Source of the DNA: Saccoglossus kowalevskii
Taxonomy: Eukaryota; Hemichordata; Enteropneusta; Harrimaniidae
DNA length: 63,005 bases
NCBI RefSeq assembly: GCF_000003605.2
Contig: NW_003112973.1
Location: 125,503-188,507 of the forward strand
Direction: 5' to 3'
The notes under the pieces were generated by a model. The model searched no databases and was not told where the DNA came from. It saw only the letters and a program-made list of their open reading frames with translations. The number at the start of each line of letters is the position of its first letter. The stretch's first letter is position 1. Shown here one piece after another: positions 14,001-25,244 of the stretch. The position numbers and the translations under genes were made by a program.

Positions 14001-17000
14001 TAACAATCAATATACAAGGTAGATAGGTTTGCAGGATGAAGAAACCCACGCTCCTTCTAAGACGGAATTCTAACGATAGCCTTGGATAAGAACCTGGAAA
14101 GGATACATTTGACACATATTGAATAGAACGCGATCACGGTAACATTTATTGATTTTTCATAATTAATTAAACTTTATGTTAACAACATATAGTGGTTGAT
14201 GGTGTGGTGATGGGAGGAGTATTTTACTAAATAATCACAACGGGCCATAGTACGATAATCTATTTCACTACTTTCTGGTTCCATATTGATGCTTTAATTT
14301 AGGTGAATTGTTAATCAAGGAGAGGGGTGTTTTCGGTCGACTGATATAATGATTTTACAGAGGTGGTAATGCATTATGTGAAATATTAGTAGTGTTCGTT
14401 GACCACTGACATGGTCAATATTATTTTACTGGAATTGGGTATTTTTGCATTTGGAAACATTATAAGTCATACAAGAATTCCACAACTGCCTTTCATTGTA
14501 CAACGGATGGCGTTATTTGGGTGACGTCATATGATGTCCAATGCATTCTCTTACCGGTTGAAAATGCTGCTTGTCTTTTCACCAATCTGTATTCTTCTAA
14601 AACAAACTGTGGCAGTTGTACGTCTTCCAAACCTTGGACGGAACGATTGCCATATTGCCACGCATAAGTCACATCCTCGGTTGTATAACCATCTATTAAA
14701 AAACACACAAATATCATGGGAATTCAATTGGACAGCCACCCTTGAACATTTAGTAATATTTCAATAGCACGATTCTGACGTCATAATAATACTTCCTGGT
14801 CAAAACATTTTATTTTGCGTCAAATCCAATCAATTTGATGATTCCAAAAGTGTACAATTAGCGCGAGTTATGCTTGACAAATACGCGTTATTCAAGAGAA
14901 CACAGAGTGGGTATACACACGAACACTGTTTTGTCAATGATTTGACGTATTTTGACAGCTGTCCGTGATGCAAGAGAAGGTTTCAAATTACCGTTAGTGG
15001 TCTACACGGTTTTCCACCTTGAAATCATATTTACTCGCCTTTTCTTTGTTTGAGTATAAACACAATGCAGATAACAAAAATAACGATTCTTACGATCGTA
15101 CACATCGTTTTAGGAAATGCTGGCAGATAAAACATACAATTATTGTAAAAAAGGATAATTTGCCCTTTTAACAGAAAGACAATAACCACGTGTATAAGCG
15201 CGTGGCCTGGGGATATGGGCGTGCCATCATCTTGTTAAGGACTACATCAAACAAATTGAGAATCCACATAATGAAACCATATCATCGAACTGACGCAGAC
15301 GCATGCGCATAATAGTTGATTTATTGCTCGCACAGATATTTTCCACGGTGGATTGTGTGGCATAATGTACACTATTTGTATTCTTTCCGAGTGTGCAGGT
15401 AAAGAAATGATCAGAAAATAGAAATTCGGATAATCATCCTGCCCACATCATTAGATACTATCGGAAAATTCGACTACCTTCTGTATTGAGCTCACGTCAC
15501 TATTGATTTGCGGTCAAACAACCATTAAAATCCCTCATAGATTTTATAACCAGTCCAATGAAACTCACAAAACCTTTGGTGTAATTGAATTGAAGCTTTT
15601 TCCCAATGTAATGTAGAATTCTTGTCAGCTCAATCACCTAGGGACAGCGTAGTCAACTCTCAAACAATTCTCTTGCGCGTTTATGAATCTAATCTCAAAC
15701 AATTTGCCAATTAATTTGTTTCTTCAAGTTGTTGATGTTCTGGTCTTAGAGAGCCGACTGATCTCACCCACACTATACAAGTTCTCTCTCCACTCACTCT
15801 CACATGTGTCATGTTCTATTATAGCCCACCGGATTGTGGCGTTATATTGGACGCGATTCTATGTCTGCTCCCTCTCATTAGAAACACGTTGTAACTAAGG
15901 CGACCGTATCTTTTCTATGCTGAACTTAGAGATTTACGTAAACACAGTGCTATGAAGGGCGTGAAACACCAATTACATGTGAACAATTGAAGTTCGTATA
16001 ACATATCAAAAAGAAATATTTGAGGCAATAATTTGGATTATTGGCTTATTATAAGGATTACACATGTCATATACATTGATTAGATTACTCGCGGTCTCGC
16101 GGGGATGAAGTGTCAACTCTACAATCTTATATTGTCAGTACATTATTCTGTATAGACTTAGAATCCTTAGGATACGTCGGATGTGCAGACGCTTTAAGTG
16201 GTAAGACACTGTAACATTTACCACCTGAGCCAATAGATTGTCGAATGGTTCACGAAGCAAGTCACTGCAGCACAAAAATGTACTATACAATCAAGTGTGT
16301 AAAATGGGACTAATGACAGGATCAGTCGAAGAAGAGGTCTCCCTTCGTCACCATATGCCGAAGACATGATGGACATTTTAAATAACCTCTGATTGGCGAG
16401 GTATTCTGCCCGTCATAGCGCATAGAAAACGAAGTTGCATTTAAACAGGTATATGATATTGTGACCCAAGTAACGCACGAGATGTGGTTATCAATGAGGT
16501 CTGTTTTTACTTCAAGGGGAGCGGCAGATGAACTATGAATAGATTATATGCAAGATAGCACCTCTGAAAAAAGTCACGTGCGCGCTTAATTTATATATAT
16601 ATATATCTGTATTACGTATGGCGGAGAGCGTAGAGTAACAAGCGAGTTATTTTACCCTTATCGATTATAATATTGATTTTCGTCTTGTTTCTATAAAATC
16701 CAACCAACTACGGTTAATAAAGGTACATATATGACGTTATCATGGAGACATGAGAGCCATCGATAAATAACGATCGTAGTAAACACCCCCCCCCCCAACA
16801 GATCTTACGAAAACTATGATGTCATTATGTATATTATGTATACGAGTATATGTGTCCACAATGTAACGTCAAACAACCGAGTATTGATATGGTATCGGTG
16901 ATTTCAAAACAGAGTAGCATTAGTAGCCATTTAAAAGACGCCGAAAGCGATTTTTTAAGAAATCGCATAATTTGAGTTGAATATAGGTTGATTATGCGTT

Positions 17001-20000
17001 GAGTAGGGCCCTTAGACGGACGAGGTTAATGCCTCGTGTGTATGTATTTAAGCAATGTGATCAAATCTATATAGGGACATAATGTGATGGGTAGGATATT
17101 TTTTGATGCTAGTTTTTTTTTTCTCTCTACCATGCTTATAATTGGCTATGAGTCTATAGCAAAACGGCTCTATTTATACATGATATATAAACACGTTAAG
17201 CCCAGCAGTTATTTTATTTTATCACTGTAACGTAATGAATAGTTTGTCAGAGCGATACGAGCGTGATGATAAAGTCGAATAACATTAGTTGGGCAGCGCA
17301 ATTAGCGAGCCTAGTACACCTCTAGCGCTTTGTTCGCCTTATCTTGGCGTACGCTCAACGGGGTGCAATATAACCTAGTCTATAATAAAGTGAAAATTTT
17401 GGCAGTCTTTCAGAATTGGACGCCTCCAAGGCTGATCAGCATCTGATCAAATTTCTAGGCGTCTTTGTCTTCATTAGGGAGTAGTCTTTTTGTCTATAAA
17501 TAATTCCCAAATCTGCTTACATGGCATGACGTCACGATGTTATCATATTTCCTACAATGTTGCAAAGAAGGAAATCGAATCGAGTGAATGCAGCAAAGTT
17601 GAAACATCATCAAAATGCAATTGACTGCTGCCGTTCACATACAGTGTGTGGCTAATCACTAATTGCATTTTCCCTATCTTTCTTCCGTCCGTATTCAGTA
17701 ACACACACTCCTCATCAAGATCTGCCCGGGTGTCTATTTTTTTTTTAAATGTGGACACGAAACTAGTTTATCAGATGATTTTGTTAATCATATGCAATTC
17801 ATGCCGTCATTACGTAACGTAATTCTATTTGGAATAGGCGTAGGATGTATCAGTTTCTTACAACAGCAAATGTCGAAGACATTTATAGCTAAAAATAGAA
17901 TTTGTAATTGTTTTCTGCTTTCAATGTTTGTAGAATTTTTGCAACATTGTTCGACGTCAAGTTCCATTTGCTGCATCCCTATCTTTCATCACCATCTATT
18001 AAAATATATTTCTGTAGTGATGACGTCAGAATGGTATGAACGATTTTCTGCTCGGGCTACAATAGTTCCAAATTGAAAACAACTCGTATTTAACGTAAAT
18101 ATTTTTGTTCTATTTTCTTTTTCACGCGGCATTTTCTTTTCAACAATGGTTACTTGGTATTTTTTTTTTGTTTGGCGAGAGAAATACGCGTACAAGATAA
18201 AATCAAATTACACTTTTGAAGCGCTACCTGTAAATAGAGTTAATCTTTTGTCATTTATATCTAACAATATTATGTAGACAGCAAATCAAGATAAAATTCA
18301 ACTTACAACTTTCGATTTCCAGGGTACAGTTCTGGACGTCAAGGGGGTAATCGTGGAGATCCATCATGCACGATAACACCGTCGTTATTCTACAGAAAAA
18401 CAAAATACAAATGTAACACTGGTCATGCCGCTTTTGAAACAATAAATAATTAAAGAAACTACATAGAGCCATAAAAATTGATTTACTGAACAACGAGATA
18501 TGCAAATAAGCAGATGATTAAGAGTGTATGGTATCATTTACAATCTGGTCGACATTCTTTGTAGTCGCGCGTGCAACGACGTATAGTAGGCCTTTGTCAT
18601 TTTCCCCCGTTTTTTTTTTTAAACAATTTTGATAATGATCGACGGGCAATGGAATATTATGCCAATTTGGTCCAAAATTAGCAAAGAAATTATAGAAAAA
18701 TAAATTAAAATGTGCATAATGTTGTGGCAGTGTTTTGGCGGGAAAAGAATTATGATAGCGTTTTTCAAAACTGCATTCTAAATGTGCAACGTTGTGAAAC
18801 GTGCATCGAGGTTTAGGGAGAGTGTGGGAAATGGCTAAAAGAAGCTGAAACCAAAGATGAATAAACAGAATGGGAAACGAAATGATGCGTAAAATGATGT
18901 GGCGGCGTCACCAGCGTACGCGTTGACCTGAACGCGGAGCATATGGTCGTGTAAAACCCACCCACCTTAGCCCGTAGAGAACGCTGCCGTCGTAGTGGAA
19001 ACGAATCATTCGGTTGGCGACTGTCACGTCGTGGATGAACGCGTGCTTGTCGTTGACAAAATAGGTGTCTGGAACCCATATTCTATTGGCCATTCGACCA
19101 TCAAATGAAATATTACCAAATCTTGGATCATACGCTAGCCGCTCGTCTTTCCAGTACTGTCTGAAATACATCGTGAGGGTGTAATCCTAGACAAAACAGA
19201 TGGCAATGAAACATACATGTCACACAGTACCAGGGCTAAACAATCTCCCACTCGAGAGAGTATAACATGGAAACGATATTCAAGAAGTTACCATGGCTAC
19301 GAGTTTAAATTAAACCGTGCGTTCTTTTTTTTTTTGGGGGGGGGGTAATTGTTTACGTTAAACAACTAGCCCACACTTCTTGTGACCTGTGACATTTGCC
19401 TCCCGTTTAATAAACAGTATTTTTGTTATTGTTTTGTTATTTTGTACCTCACACAAGACGTCATTGACTGAAGGTAATTGTGGTAAATGAACAAAAATCA
19501 CTTTTCAATATTTCCCATCGATCACATTGACTACCTAGTCAGAGTAGGATATGACGTCAAACTTTGGCCAAATACCTCAAGAAAAAACGTGGACTATTAT
19601 TACAATGGCATCATACCGTTATTTCAATATTTTGCTTGGAATTATTTAGTCTGAATGCTATCCTCCAGACGTCGAGGATATGGCGAGGCTAGAGTAAATA
19701 TCACTACTGATCACATTTGTTTTCATACGTGGAAATAAACTGCCGCTTATATACATATATTATACAAAACTATAATTTGAAAATAAATCAGAAGAACCTA
19801 CATGTAGGTACATCATATTGATGATATCGCAGACAAATAATAAGCATGGTACAAGGTACAGCCAATCAGTTGCCATTTTGTTTAGGTCCTAATGGTACAA
19901 TCTATACATGTTTGTGGGTTTCCTGCCCAATTTAATACGGAAGAAACTAACCACTTACAAATCACTGGGACAGAGTTAATACGACTCGACACACGTTCCA

Positions 20001-22261
20001 AGTCTATGTTATAACCCTATAACCAGCAGTTGATGGAACAAGTCCCGTGGAAACACACTAAGTATATGAAAATATGCCACAGTGAATTTAAAAACACAAA
20101 GGTAATGAAGCAAAGTATTACATTTTCTATGCTCGGGTAAGCTTATTATATTATATTGACAATCGACATCAATTTTTACGTTTTGTCCCGTTAGAATTGT
20201 CTTGTGTTTTTTTTAAAAAGCATAATGCCGTGCTTTTCAAATACGCGTAAGCAATCTAAACGGCGTTGATGGGCCTACATGTAGCATAGGTATACTGGCT
20301 AATAAAAATAATGATGTGGACAGGGTGGAACAATATATTTTTGCACGCCGTGCAAGGAGAACAAAACAAAATGGCTACAGATACTATCAACTTTACAAAA
20401 TACAATTAAACTCCCTGTCGTGCAAGTAAAATAATACAAACAAAAACACGCAATTAACCCGTAATTAGTGCTTCATATCAAATTAATTACAAATTGTTAT
20501 TAAATTTCAAAGATGACTGCATGAGTTGTTAGCGGAACGGGAGTTGAGCCTAATATGTGTGTGGTTGATATTTACTAGTGAAGATAATCATTTTCTAAGC
20601 CGTGGCAGCTATACCCAAATACCTCGGGTATTAAATGTCACATTGGTTATAACGTGACAAAAACGGTGTCGAGCTTATCCGAATACTAACAGTTATTTAA
20701 TTGTTTTTAATATTCGTTTACCCACTACAAATGCGGAAAATAAAAGCGTTGATGAAAACCGACAAAGACGGGAAAGACTGTGAACGACCCCCCGGGGATT
20801 AAGCAGGCGTCGACTAGCATGCAGTTTGTTTTGTATACACTGAGGAAGAAGACATAGCACAAATTGTGGGTTTCAATGAGAGCCTGAGTAAAGCGGGTGA
20901 CGCTCGTCTAATGGTTGATATTCACTCTACACACGCATTCATGGAAAAGTTAAACTAAATAGACTAGAAAATATAGTAACTCACAGACTAATTTGAATAT
21001 CGCATATAGTTATTAAAATGATGCTTTTTCTAGCATAAACTTCAAACTCGTGGGTGACGTCACACCAACCACAATATCTATATGTCGAAATGTGACTCAA
21101 ATTCCTTGTTTCATGCGTTCAACCAATGCGCTCCCACGAAATAATTACCACTCGGGGAGATTTCTTAGGGATATATAAAAAGGTCGCCTCAGAATAATTT
21201 CCGAATCCCGAATAAATAAGACGGTGTTACTATGGGGGATTATATCAACGCTGCTGTTGATATAAAAACAAAATCGCTAGATCCATGATAATAATGGAAA
21301 TGTGAAATTACAAAATTCATTTAATTCTTGAATACCAATTTCAGAGTATAAAAAATTGTAGCGACTTATTATAGATAGCAGAAGGTATTGTACATAGACT
21401 GTCAATGGTTTAACGTGCAGATACTTATCCATAGTAACGGGATGCCATCCCCCTCCAGTGAACCCACGTCAAAAAAAACCGTGTCACCTTTTAATCCGCC
21501 CATACCGAGTGAGCCACACATACGATACTATGCAAGCGTGCATGCAATCAATGTGGTGAGATATTATGATACAGTCGCACCTTCAATCCCTGGTCAGTCT
21601 TTCAACTGAGACACAGCCAAACATTATATATTACCAGACTGGTACGTATTACTTTTTTTTTTACATCTACGCAACTAAGAACAACGAACAAGTGTAAATT
21701 TGTCTTACCATGTTGACTTCCGATATACTATTCATGCTGGAGATATCCATGTCCATTTCCACTGTGACGGGCGAGTCTGTAAATAGCCCATCATTTGTGT
21801 GTTAAAGAAATATGTGAATTAAACACACACAAAAAAACACACACACACACAGCTAAGTTCCCCGTCGGGCATACCTGCGTCGTCCACAAATAAACTCGAT
21901 GATACCTCCAATTATTTTGTAATACTTAATAAAAAAAATTACCTACCTCCGAAATTGGGCCGTAACCGAATATCATAGGTTTTCAGTATCGAATCGATAG
22001 TAGAAGTGATATTTAAATAATCGGCAGCATCATCATCAGCTACCATGTACTCTAGATCTAAATTCGCCCTATGAAATAAACAGACCAGAGTGTATGAAGT
22101 GGCAACGTTCCCAGCTTGAAACCCCTACCACCGGGAGAAAAGCGCCACGAATTCAGATCGATATATAGCGTATGTACGAGCCGCTGATATACTTACCCTA
22201 TCCAGGTTACATAGCATACACTTAATAGTAGTTGGGGCAGTAGCACGTTACTTGACCACAT
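7788..22261 (-). CDS. GABA-A receptor beta-type subunit, eight exons, 3' end not found
   Basis: Spliced gene; coding exons 22261-22197, 22068-21947, 21776-21709, 19186-18966, 18389-18307, 14692-14555, 14093-13941 and 8041-7788 join in one frame to 368 residues. The order is signal peptide (about 1-22), extracellular ligand-binding domain, Cys-loop C166-C180 with 13 residues between, M1 (about 249-272), M2 with R280 at 0', A282 at 2' and T286 at 6', M3 (about 310-334) and the start of the cytoplasmic loop. Beta-type signatures are [48 protein letters not shown] and [23 protein letters not shown]-binding residues of the principal face are present (Y in WVPDTY, E185 and Y187 in loop B, F230, T232 and Y235 in loop C). 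From family knowledge this is a plasma-membrane chloride-channel subunit. The exon with the rest of the loop and M4 was not seen downstream to base 1. Family assignment is secure; the beta subclass is likely. Confidence 0.93.
9640..10270. repeat. degenerate AT-rich repeats
   Basis: Recurrent, diverged segments of the form TGTGTTACATTTAAAT..GACAA are seen near 9856, 9978, 10077, 10117 and 10222. Spacing is irregular, suggesting an old decayed tandem array inside intron 7 of the beta-type gene. Confidence 0.45.
11525..11720. repeat. A/C-rich low-complexity tract
   Basis: Nearly G-free stretch with recurring AACCAACT and AACTAACC words. Looks like decayed simple sequence; no coding or RNA signal. 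Confidence 0.5.
13941..14093 (-). CDS. beta-type subunit exon 7 (loop C, M1, start of M2)
   Basis: 153 nt, the classical size, from acceptor TTTCCAG to donor GTAAGT. It encodes [15 protein letters not shown]1 ([20 protein letters not shown]) and the M1-M2 linker into SARVALG. The A-R pair before M2 is the anion-selectivity signature of the family. Confidence 0.96.
14094..14554 (-). other. beta-type gene intron 6
   Basis: 461 bp, AT-rich with a perfect TGACGTCA at 14522. Nothing else seen. Confidence 0.9.
14555..14692 (-). CDS. beta-type subunit exon 6 (loops B, F and C)
   Basis: 138 nt, the classical size, from acceptor TTTAATAG to donor GTAAGA. It completes SYGYTTEDV (loop B), then encodes [10 protein letters not shown], the LPQF motif and the loop-C start AFSTG. 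All residues of the beta-type principal binding face in this exon are conserved. Confidence 0.95.
14693..18306 (-). other. beta-type gene intron 5
   Basis: 3.6 kb. Contains short TA runs (near 16590), a C run (near 16787) and CRE palindromes at 14776, 17527 and 18021. No additional exon is recognised. Confidence 0.88.
18307..18389 (-). CDS. beta-type subunit exon 5 (Cys-loop)
   Basis: 83 nt, the family-constant size, from acceptor TTCTGTAG to donor GTAAGT. It encodes ITTVLS and the 15-residue Cys-loop from C166 to C180 (core [10 protein letters not shown]), then TLEIES. The loop-B tyrosine codon is split with exon 6. Confidence 0.96.
18390..18965 (-). other. beta-type gene intron 4
   Basis: 576 bp between donor GTGGGT and the exon 5 acceptor. 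Nothing else seen. Confidence 0.9.
18966..19186 (-). CDS. beta-type subunit exon 4 (loops D, A and E)
   Basis: 221 nt, the classical size, from acceptor TGTCTAG to donor GTGGGT. It encodes [12 protein letters not shown] (loop D, with R94 in the position of alpha1 R66), [14 protein letters not shown] (loop A with the binding tyrosine) and [17 protein letters not shown] (loop E). It ends two bases into the arginine codon that starts exon 5. Confidence 0.96.
19187..21708 (-). other. beta-type gene intron 3
   Basis: 2.5 kb. A perfect 10-bp stem hairpin (TTATATCAAC / GTTGATATAA) lies at 21240-21265, with CRE palindromes at 19552 and 21055. No exon or RNA gene recognised. Confidence 0.88.
21709..21776 (-). 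CDS. beta-type subunit exon 3 (68 nt)
   Basis: Exactly 68 nt, the invariant size of this exon across GABA-A genes, between acceptor TTTACAG and donor GTAAGA. It encodes [15 protein letters not shown] then NSISEVNM, the beta-strand 1 region before loop D. It ends in phase 0. Confidence 0.95.
21947..22068 (-). CDS. beta-type subunit exon 2 (mature N-terminus)
   Basis: Acceptor TTTCATAG and donor GTAGGT bound a 122-nt exon. It encodes an acidic start, an N-glycosylation sequon (N-I-T) and the family motif [14 protein letters not shown], which is closest to beta subunits (vertebrate beta has LLKGYDIRLRPDFG). It ends one base into a codon; the glycine/aspartate codon is finished by exon 3. Confidence 0.92.
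22197..22261 (-). CDS. beta-type subunit exon 1 (signal peptide)
   Basis: ATG at 22261 opens a short exon reading M-W-S-S-N then a leucine-rich core ([12 protein letters not shown]), a typical secretory signal. It ends at a GTAAGT donor starting at 22196, two bases into a codon. The join to exon 2 gives WIG-ANLDL, with a plausible signal-peptidase site after G22. The 65-nt length and phase agree with all downstream exons. No experimental start is available. Confidence 0.8.
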
Positions 22262-25143
22262 AGTTCGTCGTCGGTGGATGTTCTTTACAGTCGCACTAAT
22301 AAATAAATAAATCACAACGTATGCGTGTACGTATAAGACTCAATTTTTATGATCGATGCCTCGAACAGCCACACCAACCCGAATTGTAAAATCCGTACTA
22401 CACATGCGCAGTCGTTATCCACGTTCTCATTAGTATATAAGGTATTGCCGGAGCTTTGGTTATAGTAGCTTCGGAGAGAGAGAAAAAAAAAACACTCTTA
22501 AAGGCAATAATCTACTTCAGCTAAACCATAGCGCGAATGCAATATTAAAAATAAAAAATCGGAACATTGTCTTATTTAACGACTGAAAGGGAGCACAATG
22601 TAAGTATTGACGACTGAGCGTTCAGTAGATAGTAAAGAATGACGTTGGATAATACATCATCGCTTGGCGTTGTTCATTCAATATTCTTATTGACGCAGTC
22701 CTCGTTAACTTCTGCCGTAAAATAACGTTTGTCTCGATTCTTTCCGCTCCCGTGAACACACATTTTTGCCGCCACAAAAACACCCTGATTATGTTCCTTG
22801 TTTAAGACCGCTCAACACAATGTAGTCCCCGATATTTCAGAGCGTCCGATAAGAACGTGTAGGTCCAATCATTGTGAGTAATCGAGTTACTAGGAGCGCT
22901 CCCATTGTCCAAAAACAACACAGAGTTGAGGGCGGGACAATCAGTTGAACCATCAACAGCCGGAGATTTTCTGTGGATAGATACAGTAAAGAATTGATAT
23001 ATACTATGCACGGATTTGTTGGATACGCAGCAGTGCAGTGCGACGTTGTAGTCGTCCACAAGTCCAATTGCATGTAGCACCGCAGGGGGTAATATAGGCA
23101 GAGTTTCACCTATAGGTCACAGGCAGCCTATCATTCCAGAGGCTGGTGAGATAACCAATGGAGAGAAAGAGTCACCGCTAAGAATATGCGTCAAGACAAC
23201 ATCGTCGATGTTAGCCCTGTTCGGTGAGGTTAAAACTTGTCTGCGTGTGCCTCAGAATTTTGTTATCTGATGGTGAATTGATATCACAGTGAAGAGACGA
23301 TTTGCATATGAATACTTTAACTGACAACAGAGAGTAAGTATTGATAACAGAGCGTCATCATAATTACGGCGCGTATTAATTGTCCAATCATGATGGCACA
23401 TATGATTCACGTACTTATCGAAGACAACTCTGTCGCATCTCAATTTAATTTTTTATTGGTACATATTTGTTAAATGCACGACACCGACGAGGGAGTACCG
23501 CCACGTATTCGTGCTCAGTAGCTCGAAATTCGTTGTTGGTCTGTTTCCCCTCACCTTTGACTTATGGCACGGCACTCAACCAGTGAGTGAGTCGGGCGTA
23601 CCAACACGAATGCTGGAAAACATAAACTCTTCATTTCACAAAACATGTGCGCAAAGAGAATGTTAAATCAAATATTGATAATATAAAGACATACGTGGTA
23701 TTATACTGCCTTGTAGATGTAAAAATCGCACACGAACTTATCGTTGATTCAATTACGTAATTATATTTTGAATAAAGTTGCTCTGTATTTTGGTGATGAT
23801 TTTCCATTTGATCAGAGCTTGCCATTCAATGGGTGTTCCCGTGATTTGATTATCATACCTTCCAGCGCTCTAATAGCCAGGTTTATCCCCATCAATTTAA
23901 ATCGCCGCGGCATCGCCAGTAACAAGGTACTAAACGCGTATTCCCACTAACTAGAGAGGTAAAATTATTCCTTCCCATCCATGCGCGATCATCAAATATA
24001 TTGTGACTGCTGTCAGACGGTAACAAAAAGAACATGACTACAACCAGTAATTTACCTCCATTGCGACTGTCAACAGCAAAAAAAAGGTTATGACTATAAC
24101 AACTGACGCGTTGTACACAAAAGCATTGAATAATATTTAAAAAAAATAACAGTATTTACTCTGTCAATACCTTGTTGTCAGTTATTTGTGTTCAGAGGTG
24201 ATTATAAAAATATTTACTAAGCCAGCATTTATGATCGATTCCATATTTCAAATGTCAATGTTTGGTCTATGCGTTGTAATTGATGTATTTCACGCTTAGT
24301 GCAGAGTCGTTCAATTCACAATTAAACAACGATAAGTCGTTTACAAATTTGTAATGATAAAACTCCCTCAGTAGAAAGAGCCACTCTATTCAGTGATTAT
24401 AACGAACATGCCGAGCCGAGTACGTTGATAATTGAGAATAGCCGCGTCACCGGGCGATATGCAAACCCAACGTAATGACATACATACAATCAACGCGACG
24501 GCGGCGGACACACAAAATCGAATCACCAAAGCAATCGGCGACGCATCGAACGATTTCGGAACACAACACATTGATGTTCGCACATAATACACACAAAAGC
24601 CTCGAAGCGCACAATTTGAAAGGTAGCTAAATAACATTTAAAAACTGACCTTAACCAACATTTAAACCGATGAATATGACTAAATTGACGCGAAGCACAA
24701 GGCGACTCGTACCGTGTGTCTTTCCAGTGTACGCACTGACTGTAATTCCCGTCATGCATTTCAAAGAAAACATCAGACAGCATGTCGATGTACGGGGAGG
24801 TTACATCCAACAAGCATATCGCCGAGTAATTGAATTGTGTGTGTATATATCGAAGGGCTATCGAATAACAAAATCGTAACTTAAATCCACGTCGTCTATG
24901 ATTCTGGCCACTATCAACGTATGTACGTATGTGCACTACCGGTAAGTCGCGTTGAACGTTGTTTTCACGCGTAGCACCCGTGCTTTCAAAGAGTCTCGTG
25001 CACGTTCTCGGCAACCACTCGTGATCGGTAACACAATACGCTTGTGACAGCGTGTTTACCTTTGCTCATCAGTCTCCTGCACTGATCTTTTTTTCAGGTT
25101 TAACTACCGAAAACTATCAACGTTTTGACACTCTATTTATACG
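22262..25143. promoter_or_regulatory. shared intergenic region between divergent subunit genes
   Basis: The 2.9 kb between the two start codons must hold both promoters and the 5' untranslated regions. No protein-like reading frame is convincing here. A TATA-like palindromic stretch (ATATAAG near 22434-22441, reading TTATATAC on the minus strand) lies about 175 bases before the beta-type ATG, next to an NRF-1-like ATGCGCA at 22404-22410. No clear core promoter was seen for the plus-strand gene. Bidirectional co-regulation is inference. Confidence 0.5.
22432..22441 (-). promoter_or_regulatory. possible TATA element of beta-type gene
   Basis: The minus strand reads TTATATACTA about 175 bases upstream of the beta-type start codon. 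Spacing would allow a 5' leader of about 140 bases. The motif is common in AT-rich DNA, so this is weak. Confidence 0.2.
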
Positions 25144-25244
25144 ATGACTTGCCTGATTACTCCCGTCGAAAATCAGCGCTGTTTCAACTTCCTATCATTA
25201 TCATCCATTTGTATTGCTGTATTATTTCAGCTGTTGACTTGCCG
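25144..25244 (+). CDS. alpha/gamma-type subunit exon 1 (signal peptide)
   Basis: ATG at 25144 starts a 101-nt exon whose product has a hydrophobic core ([18 protein letters not shown]) and ends at donor GTAAGT at 25245 in phase 2, the phase needed by exon 2. A pyrimidine run and CAG at 25086-25097 could be an acceptor, so this exon may be preceded by an untranslated exon. Start chosen because it alone gives a signal peptide in the right phase. Confidence 0.72.

Noticed and set aside
14531-14767. Plus-strand frame opposite beta-type exon 6
   Set aside because: Antisense shadow of a well-supported exon.
17600-17680. Inverted AAATGCAATT / AATTGCATTT suggesting a small hairpin RNA
   Set aside because: Stem is only 10 bp with a long unpaired loop; not like a microRNA precursor.
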